DNA from: an uncultured Bacilli bacterium
Lineage (GTDB): Bacteria > Bacillota_I > Bacilli_A > RF39 > UBA660
DNA: 64,000 bases
Reading direction: 5' to 3'
NCBI GenBank assembly: GCA_934086315.1
Contig: CAKOHZ010000001.1
Coordinates: forward strand, 186,001 to 250,000
Shown: one piece after another, positions 13,460 through 21,883 of the stretch
How positions within the stretch are numbered: position 1 is the stretch's first letter
Layout: the number at the start of each line of letters is the position of its first letter
Made by a program: the position numbers and the translations under genes
The notes under the pieces: model-generated
Seen by the model: only the letters and a program-made list of their open reading frames with translations
What the model was told of the DNA's origin: nothing
Database searches by the model: none

Positions 13460-15841
13460 ATGATAGAAATAAGTATAAATAAAATAAATAAAAATTATGG
13501 ATTTAATCCAGTATTAAAAGACTTTTCAATGGAAGTTAAAAGTGGTGAGAGAATAGCTCTTATCGGAAACAATGGGTGTGGTAAAACTACTACACTTAGA
13601 CTTATTATGGGTTTAGAAACTTTAGATAATGGAACTATTAATATAAGAAAAGGTGCTAAAATAGGCTATTTAACACAAATACCACCTAAAGAAAAAGACA
13701 ATGTTAAAGCAAAAGATGTATATTTACGTGGTATTAAAGAATTGCTTGAATTAGAAAAATTTATTAATTCTTATGTAGCTACTATGGATTCAAGTGAAAA
13801 ATCTATCAAAAAATTAGATAGATTACAAGAAGAATTTAGAATTAAAGGTGGATACCAAATAAAAGAAAAAATTAATAAGATTAAAGGTGGTTTTAAGCTA
13901 TCTGATGAGTTATTAGATACTGAGTATAATAATTTATCAGGTGGTGAGAAAACAATCGTAAATCTAGCTTCTTTAGTCCTATCTGAACCTGATGTACTTT
14001 TATTAGATGAACCAACTAATCATTTAGATATAGATACTTTAGAATGGTTTGAAGAATATCTAAGCAACTACAAAGGTGCTGCTTTAATAGTAAGTCACGA
14101 TAGATACTTTCTAGATAGAATAGTAAACAAAATAATAGAAATTAAAAATGGTAAAGAAGACGTATATCATGGAAACTATACATATTATTTAAAAGAATCA
14201 GAAAGAAGATTTTTAAGCGAGTTCGCTGCTTATAAAAATCAACAAAAAGAAATAGAGGCAATAAAAGAAGCAATTAAAAGACTAAAAGAATGGGGCACTA
14301 AGAGTGATAATCCAATGTTTTTTAGAAGAGCAGCAGCTATGGAAAAAAGACTTGAAAGAATGGACATGATAGAAAAACCAAAAGAGAAGACTGAATTAAG
14401 AGTAAATCTTACTACTGAGAATAGAAGTGGTAATCATGTTCTTACTATAGATAATTTAAATTTAAATATTGGATCTCGCACCTTACTTGAAAAAGCAAGC
14501 ATGAAAATATACTACCAAGATAGAGTTTGCTTAATGGGTAAGAATGGAACAGGTAAAACAACACTAATTAAAAATATTATGAATAATACACATGATAATA
14601 TAAAATTAGGTACAAATATTAAAATAGGATATATACCTCAAGAGATAAGATTTGACAATGAAGACTTGACAGTTTATGAACACGTACGCTCATTCTTTGT
14701 AGGAAGTGAAAGCGAACTTAGAAGTAAACTTCATCAATTCTATTTTGGGGAAGAAGAAATATCTAAAAAACTTAAAACAATAAGTGGAGGAGAAAAAGTA
14801 AGAATCAAATTACTAGAACTAATTCTTTCTAAATCTAATTTCTTAATTCTAGATGAACCAACAAACCATATAGATATAGATACTAAAGAAATATTAGAAG
14901 AAGCACTACTAGACTTTGATGGAACATTACTTTTCATCTCACACGATAGATACTTTATAAATAAAATAGCTACTAGAATAGTAAGAATAGAAAATAAAAA
15001 ACTAGTTAGTTATGATGGCAACTATGACTCGATTAAAGATAAACAAGTTATTAACACAAGTATTGAACAAAAGCCTAAAGAAGTTATTATCATCAAAGGA
15101 AGTAATAGACTAAACGAATTTTTGAAAGATGCTAATAAAATAGAAGAAATAACAATAGGTTGTTCAGGTAAAAAAGTGTATAAAATTAGAAAGAAAAGTA
15201 AAGTATTCTTTCTTAAAGTCGCAGATCATTTATCTAAAGAATCTATTAGCTTAGACTATTTAAAAGATAAAATAACTGTACCTGAAAAAGTTTTCTATGA
15301 AAAATATAATGGTAAAAGTTACATGCTAACTAAATCTTTAAAAGGTATTATGCTTTGTGATGAATACTATGAAGAACATCCACTTGAAGGAATTAAAGTA
15401 ATTGTTGAAGCCTTTAATGCACTTTATAATATAGATTATAGTGACTGCATAATAGATGAAACAATAGATACTAAAATAAAAAGAATAGAAGAAAGATTTA
15501 ATACTATTAAGAATGAAGATATTAAACCTGAAATACTACAAAGATTCATAACAAAAGAAAATATACTAAAGTATCTAAAAGGTAATAAACCAAAACAAAT
15601 TATAGGTTTCACTCATGGTGATATGTCACTTCCTAATATATTTGCTGATAACGGACACTTTAGTGGACTACTAGATACAGAAGATGCCGGAATAGGTGAC
15701 ATATACTTTGACTTAGTAATATGTGAAATATCTATTGAAAGAAACTATGGAAAAGAATACATAGATAAATTCTATGAAGAACTTGGTATTGAAAAAGATG
15801 AATTCAAGAGTGACTATTATAGAATCTTAATGAGTTTGTAG
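13460..15841 (+). CDS. ABC-F ATPase fused to an APH(3')-like kinase domain
   Basis: Predicted 793-residue two-part protein. Residues 1 to about 535 form an ABC-F ATPase: Walker A GNNGCGKTT (near 36), LSGGEKT, LLLDEPTNHLD, a charged linker between the ATPase halves (RRAAAMEKRLERMD), then GKNGTGKTT, ISGGEKV and LILDEPTNHID. There are no membrane helices, as in ribosome-acting ABC-F proteins. Residues about 545-793 match aminoglycoside 3'-phosphotransferases over nearly full length: the ATP Lys in VFFLKVA, catalytic FTHGDMSLPNIF (near 717), metal-binding LLDTEDAGIGD and the C-terminal NYGKEYIDKFYEELGI block. All key kinase residues are kept. I chose ATG 13460 because AAAAGGAG precedes it. An attenuator controls it. 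A combined drug-resistance role is likely, but the drug is unknown. Confidence 0.9.
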   Translation: MIEISINKINKNYGFNPVLKDFSMEVKSGERIALIGNNGCGKTTTLRLIMGLETLDNGTINIRKGAKIGYLTQIPPKEKDNVKAKDVYLRGIKELLELEKFINSYVATMDSSEKSIKKLDRLQEEFRIKGGYQIKEKINKIKGGFKLSDELLDTEYNNLSGGEKTIVNLASLVLSEPDVLLLDEPTNHLDIDTLEWFEEYLSNYKGAALIVSHDRYFLDRIVNKIIEIKNGKEDVYHGNYTYYLKESERRFLSEFAAYKNQQKEIEAIKEAIKRLKEWGTKSDNPMFFRRAAAMEKRLERMDMIEKPKEKTELRVNLTTENRSGNHVLTIDNLNLNIGSRTLLEKASMKIYYQDRVCLMGKNGTGKTTLIKNIMNNTHDNIKLGTNIKIGYIPQEIRFDNEDLTVYEHVRSFFVGSESELRSKLHQFYFGEEEISKKLKTISGGEKVRIKLLELILSKSNFLILDEPTNHIDIDTKEILEEALLDFDGTLLFISHDRYFINKIATRIVRIENKKLVSYDGNYDSIKDKQVINTSIEQKPKEVIIIKGSNRLNEFLKDANKIEEITIGCSGKKVYKIRKKSKVFFLKVADHLSKESISLDYLKDKITVPEKVFYEKYNGKSYMLTKSLKGIMLCDEYYEEHPLEGIKVIVEAFNALYNIDYSDCIIDETIDTKIKRIEERFNTIKNEDIKPEILQRFITKENILKYLKGNKPKQIIGFTHGDMSLPNIFADNGHFSGLLDTEDAGIGDIYFDLVICEISIERNYGKEYIDKFYEELGIEKDEFKSDYYRILMSL

Positions 15842-15845
15842 CATA

Positions 15846-15884
15846 AAAAAAGGAAGTTATTAACTAAATAACTTCTTTTCTTTT
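15846..15884. terminator. Bidirectional terminator
   Basis: The 9-bp stem GAAGTTATT / AATAACTTC (15853-15875) has A-runs on the left and T-runs on the right. It serves both the ABC-F fusion gene and the converging symporter gene, whose stop lies inside it. Confidence 0.85.
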
Positions 15885-17104
15885 AACCATTTTTTACCAT
15901 CTACTATTCTAGCAACCATCATACTTGATGCTGTGTCACCTACAACATTTAACATAGTAGCAGGTGGGTCTATTATAGTTGCTATTATTGTTAATATAGG
16001 AAGTGCTGTTACTGGGAAACCTAACATAGTTATAATTAACATTTCTGATATTGTTCCACCACCAATAGGTACAGCAGTAACAAGTAATGTAGCTATTAAT
16101 GCAACGCCTAAAACTTTAAGAGTACTAACATCTGAATTAAATAGATATACTAAGAACATAATTTTAAATACACTACCTATTATAGAACCATCTTTATGGA
16201 AACTTGTTCCAAGTGGAATGGTAGTATCAGCTATATCATCTGGAACACCAATATTCTTAGCACAAGTAGTATTTACTGGTATTGATGCAGCACTACTACA
16301 TGTAGCAAGACTAGTTAATGTAGCAGGTAATATATTTCTCCAATAACTAATAAATCCTTTCTTACCACCAGCAACAAATGCATATAATGAATAAACCGTA
16401 AAATAGAATACAACACTAACTACTGTATAGATTATAAATGTTTTACCATATCCAATAGCTATTTCTCCACCAAAAGTACCAACTAAAGCAGCAAAATAAC
16501 ATCCAAGACCTATAGGTGCATAGTACATAATTAATTTAATAAATGATTGCACTACTTCATTAGCACTCTCTAAAACATCTAAGAACTTATCTCCTTTACC
16601 TTTACTCATATTAATACTGATTCCCATAAGTATTGAGAATATAATTAAAGCAATCATATTATCTCTAGTAAGTAATTTACTAAAATCATTAACACTAACT
16701 GCTTCAACAGTTCTTTCTAAGAAATTAACATCTTCCTTAGTTGCTTCTTCAGCTCCGTTTAATACTTCCTTAATAGCAGTTTCATCTTTAACATCAACTA
16801 ATCTAAATGCTTTAGTTGATACTATACCAACGAATACGCTAACTATAGAAGTAAATGCAAACACAAGTATTATAGTAGTAAGTATCTTACCAATTCTCTT
16901 AGGTTGTTTCATTTTACCAATGGATGTACTAATTGTTAAGAATATAAGTGGTACTATAATAACAAGTAACATGTTTAAGAATAAATCACCAAAAGGACTT
17001 AATACAGTAGCTTTTTCTCCAAATATTAGTCCTACTATAGTACCAATAATAATTGATCCTAAAAGTATTAATGTTGACTTATAATTTTTTAAAAACTTCT
17101 TCAT
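15860..17104 (-). CDS. Sodium/proton:dicarboxylate or amino acid symporter (DAACS family)
   Basis: Predicted 414-residue secondary transporter of the GltP/SstT/GltPh family, importing glutamate, aspartate, serine or C4-dicarboxylates with cations. The multi-helix pattern, LVIIVPLIFLTISTSIGKM near residue 55, the Ser-rich SLATCSSAASIPV re-entrant loop and the PPATMLNVVGDTASSMMVARI region are family hallmarks. I chose ATG 17102-17104 because GGAGG lies 9 bases upstream; a TTG three codons earlier directly touches that site. The substrate cannot be read with confidence: the TM8 sequence VVGDTASS differs from the NVTGD seen in glutamate carriers. Confidence 0.85.
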   Translation of the reverse strand: MKKFLKNYKSTLILLGSIIIGTIVGLIFGEKATVLSPFGDLFLNMLLVIIVPLIFLTISTSIGKMKQPKRIGKILTTIILVFAFTSIVSVFVGIVSTKAFRLVDVKDETAIKEVLNGAEEATKEDVNFLERTVEAVSVNDFSKLLTRDNMIALIIFSILMGISINMSKGKGDKFLDVLESANEVVQSFIKLIMYYAPIGLGCYFAALVGTFGGEIAIGYGKTFIIYTVVSVVFYFTVYSLYAFVAGGKKGFISYWRNILPATLTSLATCSSAASIPVNTTCAKNIGVPDDIADTTIPLGTSFHKDGSIIGSVFKIMFLVYLFNSDVSTLKVLGVALIATLLVTAVPIGGGTISEMLIITMLGFPVTALPILTIIATIIDPPATMLNVVGDTASSMMVARIVDGKKWLKEKKLFS

Positions 17105-17179
17105 AAGTTTCAACCTCCATATTAATTATATAATTTTAAGTATATAAAGTATACCTTTTATATTCCACAACAATTCCAC

Positions 17180-17208
17180 AAAAAAAGAAGAATTAATCTT
17201 CTTTCTTT
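17180..17208 (-). terminator. Terminator of the acyl-CoA synthetase gene
   Basis: Read on the minus strand, the hairpin AGAAGA / TCTTCT-like stem around TTAA is followed by a run of seven T. It overlaps the synthetase stop codon. Confidence 0.65.
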
Positions 17209-18935
17209 TTTTCTAAGTCTCTATAAGCTACTTTACCAACAGCTGTTTTAGGAAGCGTATCTCTAAATTCATATTCAGTTGGTACTGCATACTTAGCTAT
17301 ATTCTTATAACAATATCTTCTTATTTCTTCACGTATTTCCATAGTATTTTCTACACCTTTTTTAAGTACTATTACTGCCTTAGGTGTTTGACTCTTTATT
17401 TTATGAGGAATTCCTACTACTGTACAAGCATCTACGTATTTACATTTACTAATGATTTCTTCAAGTTCAACTGGATATACATTGTATCCATTAGTAATTA
17501 TCATTCTTTTAAGTCTAGAAGTGTAGAAGATAAATCCATCTTTATCCATATATCCAAGATCTCCAGTATGAAGCCAAGTCTTACCATCACTGTGAACTAC
17601 TAATGTTTTTCTAGTTTCCTCATCCTCATTTATATATCCCATCATTAGTGTAGGACCAGTTATACATAATTCACCAACATCTCCAAGTGATTTTTCAACA
17701 TCACTATTTGGTTCAAAAACTTTAACAAGCATATCTGGATTAGGTATTCCAAGTGTACCTTTATGACTATTAATATATTTTTCATCAACTTCAGAAGTAC
17801 AACAACAGAAACCACAAGCTTCAGATAATCCATATCCAACTTTAACAACAGCACTACTTCCATGAGCTTTTAAATATTCTTCAAACTCACTCTTTAATTG
17901 AGGTGATAAATAGTCACCACCTACAACTACAACTTTTATATCTTTAAATGCATTAATACCAGGGTCAGCTCCATTAATAGACATTTTTAATAAAGATGGA
18001 ACAGCAGGATAAACATTAGGTTTATATTTTCTTAATTCTTTATTAATTTTTTTAGTATTTAGTTGTGGAACTATTATACATTTCATACCTGAAACTAAAC
18101 AAGTATGAGTACATAGTGCTAAACCAAATACATGGAATATAGGCAATGCCGATAAAACAGAATTACCAGGACTAATATATTCACAAACACTAGAGGTTTG
18201 CAAAGCCATAGCATTAAAGTTAGCATTAGAAATAATTATTCCTTTAGGTTTACCAGTAGTACCACCACTATATATTATAGCAGCAGGACTCTTAGCATCT
18301 CTCTTAACATAAGTATCTGTATCCGTTCCATAATTCAAAAATTCATGCCAAGTAAGCATACCTTCTTCAAGTTTCATATTTAAAGATGACTTAATATTGT
18401 ATAAAGTTTTTAATATTTTTCCTAAACTTTCACTAGTTGGAACCATAATAAAATGTTTAACTTTAATATGTCTTGCTTTAGGCATAGCCACATCAGAACA
18501 AAATATAATAGAACTATTAGTTTCTTTTAAAGCTCTTTCTATATCCTGTGTTGATGATAATGGATGTATTATATTACAGATAGCTCCAATCTTATTAATC
18601 GCATAAATTAATGCAAAACTCTCAGGAGTATTAGGCATACATATAGTTACACATTCATTCTCTACAATATTAAATTCTTTTAAAGCAGAAGCAACCTTAT
18701 CAATCTTTTTCATAAAAGACTTAAATGTAACTTCATTACCATAATAAGAATAAGCAAATCTTTTTTCATTCTTAGATGCTGTATCACTTAAATAGTCATA
18801 CATAGTACCATTAAAATAATTTAAACTTTCAGGTACATCACCATAATATTTTAACCATGGTTTTTCTTTATTTTCTGGTTTTTCATTTTTAATGAACTTA
18901 ATTAATTTATTTATATAATCATTAACTTTTCCCAT
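17193..18935 (-). CDS. AMP-dependent acyl-CoA synthetase/ligase
   Basis: Predicted 580-residue ANL-superfamily enzyme that activates a carboxylic acid as an acyl-adenylate and then a CoA thioester. The P-loop-like motif IIYSGGTTGKPKGI, the YGLSEACG motif, TGDLGYMDKDGF and the C-terminal swing-domain signature KRMIITNGYNVYPVELEE, with catalytic Lys in PKTAVGKVAYRDL, are all present. Length suits a fatty-acid or aryl-acid CoA ligase. It is divergent from a TetR gene, with a perfect 16-bp palindrome between them, so control by that TetR (as in FadR-type acyl-CoA-sensing regulators) is a reasonable inference. The acid substrate is not known. Confidence 0.88.
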   Translation of the reverse strand: MGKVNDYINKLIKFIKNEKPENKEKPWLKYYGDVPESLNYFNGTMYDYLSDTASKNEKRFAYSYYGNEVTFKSFMKKIDKVASALKEFNIVENECVTICMPNTPESFALIYAINKIGAICNIIHPLSSTQDIERALKETNSSIIFCSDVAMPKARHIKVKHFIMVPTSESLGKILKTLYNIKSSLNMKLEEGMLTWHEFLNYGTDTDTYVKRDAKSPAAIIYSGGTTGKPKGIIISNANFNAMALQTSSVCEYISPGNSVLSALPIFHVFGLALCTHTCLVSGMKCIIVPQLNTKKINKELRKYKPNVYPAVPSLLKMSINGADPGINAFKDIKVVVVGGDYLSPQLKSEFEEYLKAHGSSAVVKVGYGLSEACGFCCCTSEVDEKYINSHKGTLGIPNPDMLVKVFEPNSDVEKSLGDVGELCITGPTLMMGYINEDEETRKTLVVHSDGKTWLHTGDLGYMDKDGFIFYTSRLKRMIITNGYNVYPVELEEIISKCKYVDACTVVGIPHKIKSQTPKAVIVLKKGVENTMEIREEIRRYCYKNIAKYAVPTEYEFRDTLPKTAVGKVAYRDLEKKKED

Positions 18936-18965
18936 AATTGATTCCTTTCATATTAATCATATATG

Positions 18966-18981
18966 TGTTACAATTGTAACA
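18966..18981. promoter_or_regulatory. Perfect palindromic operator
   Basis: TGTTACAATTGTAACA is a perfect 16-bp inverted repeat between the divergent synthetase and TetR genes. A half-site, TGTTACAA, recurs at 19017-19024 just before the TetR start. It is probably the site of the adjacent TetR protein. Confidence 0.75.
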
Positions 18982-19039
18982 TATTAAAAGAAGAAAAACT
19001 ACTAGTTTATTCTAAATGTTACAAAAGAGGTGTTTTTGT

Positions 19040-19561
19040 TTGAATAATAAATTTATAAAAGAATGTATATTGAAGTCATTAGTTTCTCTTATGAAAGAAA
19101 AAGAATTTAAAGATATAACTATTACAGAAATAACTAAAAAAGCTGGAGTATCTAGAATGACTTATTATAGAAACTATAATTTTAAAGAAGATATCCTAAA
19201 CGACTATATGACTACTTTAATAGAAGAATATAAAAGTAAACGTGAAGAAAACAAAGATAATCCATATCTTCTTATATTAAATGCATTCGAATTCTTTAAA
19301 AATAATAAAGATTTTGTTCTTGCTTTAGAGAAATCTAATTTATCAAATGTAATACAAAATAAAATAAATGACTATATGATAGTATTCTATCCTGAAACTA
19401 AAACAAATATTGAATCTAGATATAAACTTTATATATTGAGTGGGGCTCTTTATAATACTTGTAAAATGTGGTTACTTAATGGTCTAAAAGAAGACTCAAC
19501 TTTACTTGCTAAGATATTTGTAGATAGACTTTTTGATAATTCAGATAAATATATTAGTTAA
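19040..19561 (+). CDS. TetR/AcrR-family regulator
   Basis: Predicted 173-residue regulator. The helix-turn-helix is ITITEITKKAGVSRMTYYRNY near residues 22-42, followed by a helical ligand domain of the short TetR_C_8/DhaS-like kind. I prefer a TTG start at 19040 because AGAGGTG is 7 bases upstream; an ATG at 19016 lies before that site and inside an operator half-site. It is divergent from the acyl-CoA synthetase, its probable target. Its stop overlaps the stop of the converging gene by 3 bases (19559-19561 versus 19558-19560), with no terminator between. Confidence 0.85.
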   Translation: MNNKFIKECILKSLVSLMKEKEFKDITITEITKKAGVSRMTYYRNYNFKEDILNDYMTTLIEEYKSKREENKDNPYLLILNAFEFFKNNKDFVLALEKSNLSNVIQNKINDYMIVFYPETKTNIESRYKLYILSGALYNTCKMWLLNGLKEDSTLLAKIFVDRLFDNSDKYIS

Positions 19562-20076
19562 CGTCTAATACTTTTATCGTTAGCAAACTCTTTAGCTGCA
19601 GAGTAAGAACGATCATAGTTAGGATCATATCTATTTTCTTCATCATATTTAAGCCCTTTTTTAGCATAAGCTTCATCCATTATTAGCATTAAAGAAGTAT
19701 CATATATCATTCCTCTATAACACATCCAAGTATGTCTTCCATCAGGCGAATTTTTACTTCCTTTAATTAATGGTAAAGTACCACCACATATTTGTGGATA
19801 TGAAAAACAAAAACTTAAATATTTAGAAAATTTAGTACAATTTCCTTCGTTAAATCCTTCCCTGAAAGTTTCTTCAAAGTTAATAGGATTTCTTACATTT
19901 AAAGCAGCCATTTTATTCCATAATTTTTCGTCATAGCCAAATATTTTTCCTGAAGCAACTCCATTCTTAATAAATTCAGCAAACTCAGGATTAGTATCAT
20001 AATAGTATTTAAGAATACTAAAACATTTATAGCTTTTTCTTTTTTCATCTATAAGTGAACTAAGTATTTTATCCAT
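19558..20076 (-). CDS. Hypothetical protein with a possible Cys-His-Asp arrangement
   Basis: Predicted 172-residue soluble protein that I cannot assign to a family. I chose ATG 20074-20076 because GGTGATG lies just upstream; a longer reading adds an unsupported N-terminus. The second half contains EGNCTKFSKYL, GGTLP, then DGRHTWMCY and IYDTSL. A Cys, then His-x-Trp, then Asp in this order recalls transglutaminase-like or papain-like hydrolases, where such residues form the triad. That is only a pattern resemblance. It converges on the TetR gene and diverges from the small membrane protein at 20155. Confidence 0.65.
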   Translation of the reverse strand: MDKILSSLIDEKRKSYKCFSILKYYYDTNPEFAEFIKNGVASGKIFGYDEKLWNKMAALNVRNPINFEETFREGFNEGNCTKFSKYLSFCFSYPQICGGTLPLIKGSKNSPDGRHTWMCYRGMIYDTSLMLIMDEAYAKKGLKYDEENRYDPNYDRSYSAAKEFANDKSIRR

Positions 20077-20154
20077 AACATCACCAACTAAATCATAACA
20101 CATAAAAAAATTAAAACAATATAACTTACCAAAACTTGACACATAAACTATATT

Positions 20155-20514
20155 ATGAGTATAGAAGATGAAATAACTAGATTAAATTTTGAGGACTTTT
20201 TATGGTTTATCTTTGCTTTGTTATGTTTTTTAAACATTAAAGGAGATGCGGATGATAAAGAGTATTTAAAAACAAATAATAATTATTACAAAGATAAATC
20301 TAATAAAATTTTTGAATTTACTTTGATTATTACTTCTTTAATATATATTTATTTTTTCTTTAGAAATTATATATTTTTGCAAAGAGTAAATGACAACCAA
20401 AAACAACTTTACAGTATAAAACTATTGGGTTCAAGTTTATTATTAGCTGGTGTAATATGTTTAATATATTTTCAGGTTAATAATAATTCATTCATTGGTT
20501 CGCCAGCACTATAA
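20155..20514 (+). CDS. Small membrane protein, unknown function
   Basis: Predicted 119-residue protein with three membrane helices (about residues 16-28, 50-70 and 90-107), separated by a charged segment (DADDKEYLKTNNNYYKDKSNK). I recognise no family. No ribosome site is visible before the ATG; TATATT lies directly upstream, so the mRNA may be leaderless or the real start may differ. The end is 30 bases before the Sel1-repeat gene, but that gene has its own -10 box. Confidence in the exact start is low. Confidence 0.55.
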   Translation: MSIEDEITRLNFEDFLWFIFALLCFLNIKGDADDKEYLKTNNNYYKDKSNKIFEFTLIITSLIYIYFFFRNYIFLQRVNDNQKQLYSIKLLGSSLLLAGVICLIYFQVNNNSFIGSPAL

Positions 20515-20529
20515 ATTTAATAAAATATG

Positions 20530-20538
20530 TGTTAAAAT
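20530..20538 (+). promoter_or_regulatory. Extended -10 box directly before a start codon
   Basis: TGTTAAAAT ends 6 bases before ATG 20545. Transcription would begin about at the start codon, giving a leaderless mRNA for the Sel1-repeat gene. Confidence 0.55.
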
Positions 20539-20544
20539 CATTTT

Positions 20545-21816
20545 ATGAAAAGAAATTATATAAAGATGAATGATAATGATAATTATTTATCATTAGGGAA
20601 CGTTATTAATACAATAAAGAAAGTATCTAATAATAAGAATGCTATGCAAACAGAATTATTTTGTACTATTTTTAATGTTAATAATGTAAATGCTACTACC
20701 ATAAATAATTATTGTATAGGCTATAGAGCTATAGGTTTAGAATATAAGAAGATATTTAGTGATTTAAAAAGAAAGTATGAGCAAGATAAACAAGTATATT
20801 TAGATATCATCTTAGGTATTTTATCAATAATGGATGATGTTATTTACATAAAAGATGACAGTTCTTTAGAACTCATAAATACTAATAAAAAATTTAATGA
20901 AGTAGTAGAAGAATTATTAAGAATTGCATCTAACGATGAACATATGGAAAAAGAGATAATAAATAATATAAAGAAGTTAACTACCTATGAGGCATTTATA
21001 GAATTATTAAATTATAGTATTTTGGATAATAATCAGCCAATATATACACAATCTATTAACATTAAAATAAATAGACAAGAACTAAATGAGTATTTAAAAA
21101 TTAAACTTTATTATGGTGAAAGTTATATAAACTCATTAATAGAATTATCTAGAAAAGATAATATGTATGCATGTGCAGAACTTGGTTCTTTAGAATTTGA
21201 TGGCTATATAAGTGGTAAAACTGATTATAAAAAATGCTATAATTACTATTATAAAGCAGCTTTAAAAGATCATCCTAAGGGTTGCTGGATGGTTGCAAAT
21301 TTAATGCTAACTGGAAGAGTTAAGTTAGATTTTGATGTTATGTGGGAGTACTTAAATAAGTCAATAGAACTAGGTAGCATGGCAGGGTATAATACTTTAG
21401 GACTATGCTATTTAAGAGGAATTAACAAACAAAATAAAAAAGATTTAAATGAAGCAAGAAAGAATTTTCAAATATCAGCAGAACATGGATATGTATTTGC
21501 ATTTAACAATTTAGGAAAAACTTATGAAGCTGAAGGGAACATTGAAGAAGCAATAAAATATTATAAGGTTAGTGCTGATATGAATGAATGCTGGGCACTT
21601 AATAAAGTAGGAGAATATTATAGAAAAAAAGGTGATTTAAAGACTGCGTTCATATATTATTCAAAAGCAATAGATTCTCCAATAACAGAAAGAATAAAAT
21701 ATCCATTTTATAATTTAGCTAAGTACTATTATGAAAATGGCTGCCCTGAAGCTAATATAAAAAAAGATATAAATAAAGCAAACGAACTATATGACGTTTA
21801 CAAATCGTTAGAATAA
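20545..21816 (+). CDS. Sel1/TPR-repeat protein
   Basis: Predicted 423-residue cytoplasmic repeat protein. From about residue 195 onward there are at least five Sel1-like/TPR units (for example NMYACAELGSLEFDGY, GSMAGYNTLGLCYLRG, GYVFAFNNLGKTYEAEG, NECWALNKVGEYYRKKG), which usually mediate protein contacts. The first 190 residues are a helical domain I do not recognise. No ribosome site precedes ATG 20545; an extended -10 box ends 6 bases before it, suggesting a leaderless transcript. A second Met at codon 8 is a possible alternative start. Partner proteins are unknown. Confidence 0.75.
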   Translation: MKRNYIKMNDNDNYLSLGNVINTIKKVSNNKNAMQTELFCTIFNVNNVNATTINNYCIGYRAIGLEYKKIFSDLKRKYEQDKQVYLDIILGILSIMDDVIYIKDDSSLELINTNKKFNEVVEELLRIASNDEHMEKEIINNIKKLTTYEAFIELLNYSILDNNQPIYTQSINIKINRQELNEYLKIKLYYGESYINSLIELSRKDNMYACAELGSLEFDGYISGKTDYKKCYNYYYKAALKDHPKGCWMVANLMLTGRVKLDFDVMWEYLNKSIELGSMAGYNTLGLCYLRGINKQNKKDLNEARKNFQISAEHGYVFAFNNLGKTYEAEGNIEEAIKYYKVSADMNECWALNKVGEYYRKKGDLKTAFIYYSKAIDSPITERIKYPFYNLAKYYYENGCPEANIKKDINKANELYDVYKSLE

Positions 21817-21817
21817 T

Positions 21818-21839
21818 AAACCATTAATATGGTTTTTTT
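21818..21839 (+). terminator. Rho-independent terminator
   Basis: AAACCAT-TAAT-ATGGTTT is followed by TTTT. Confidence 0.8.
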
Positions 21840-21883
21840 ATTTAAGTTATAGTATAATCTTTATAGAATAAAGAGGTGTACAT

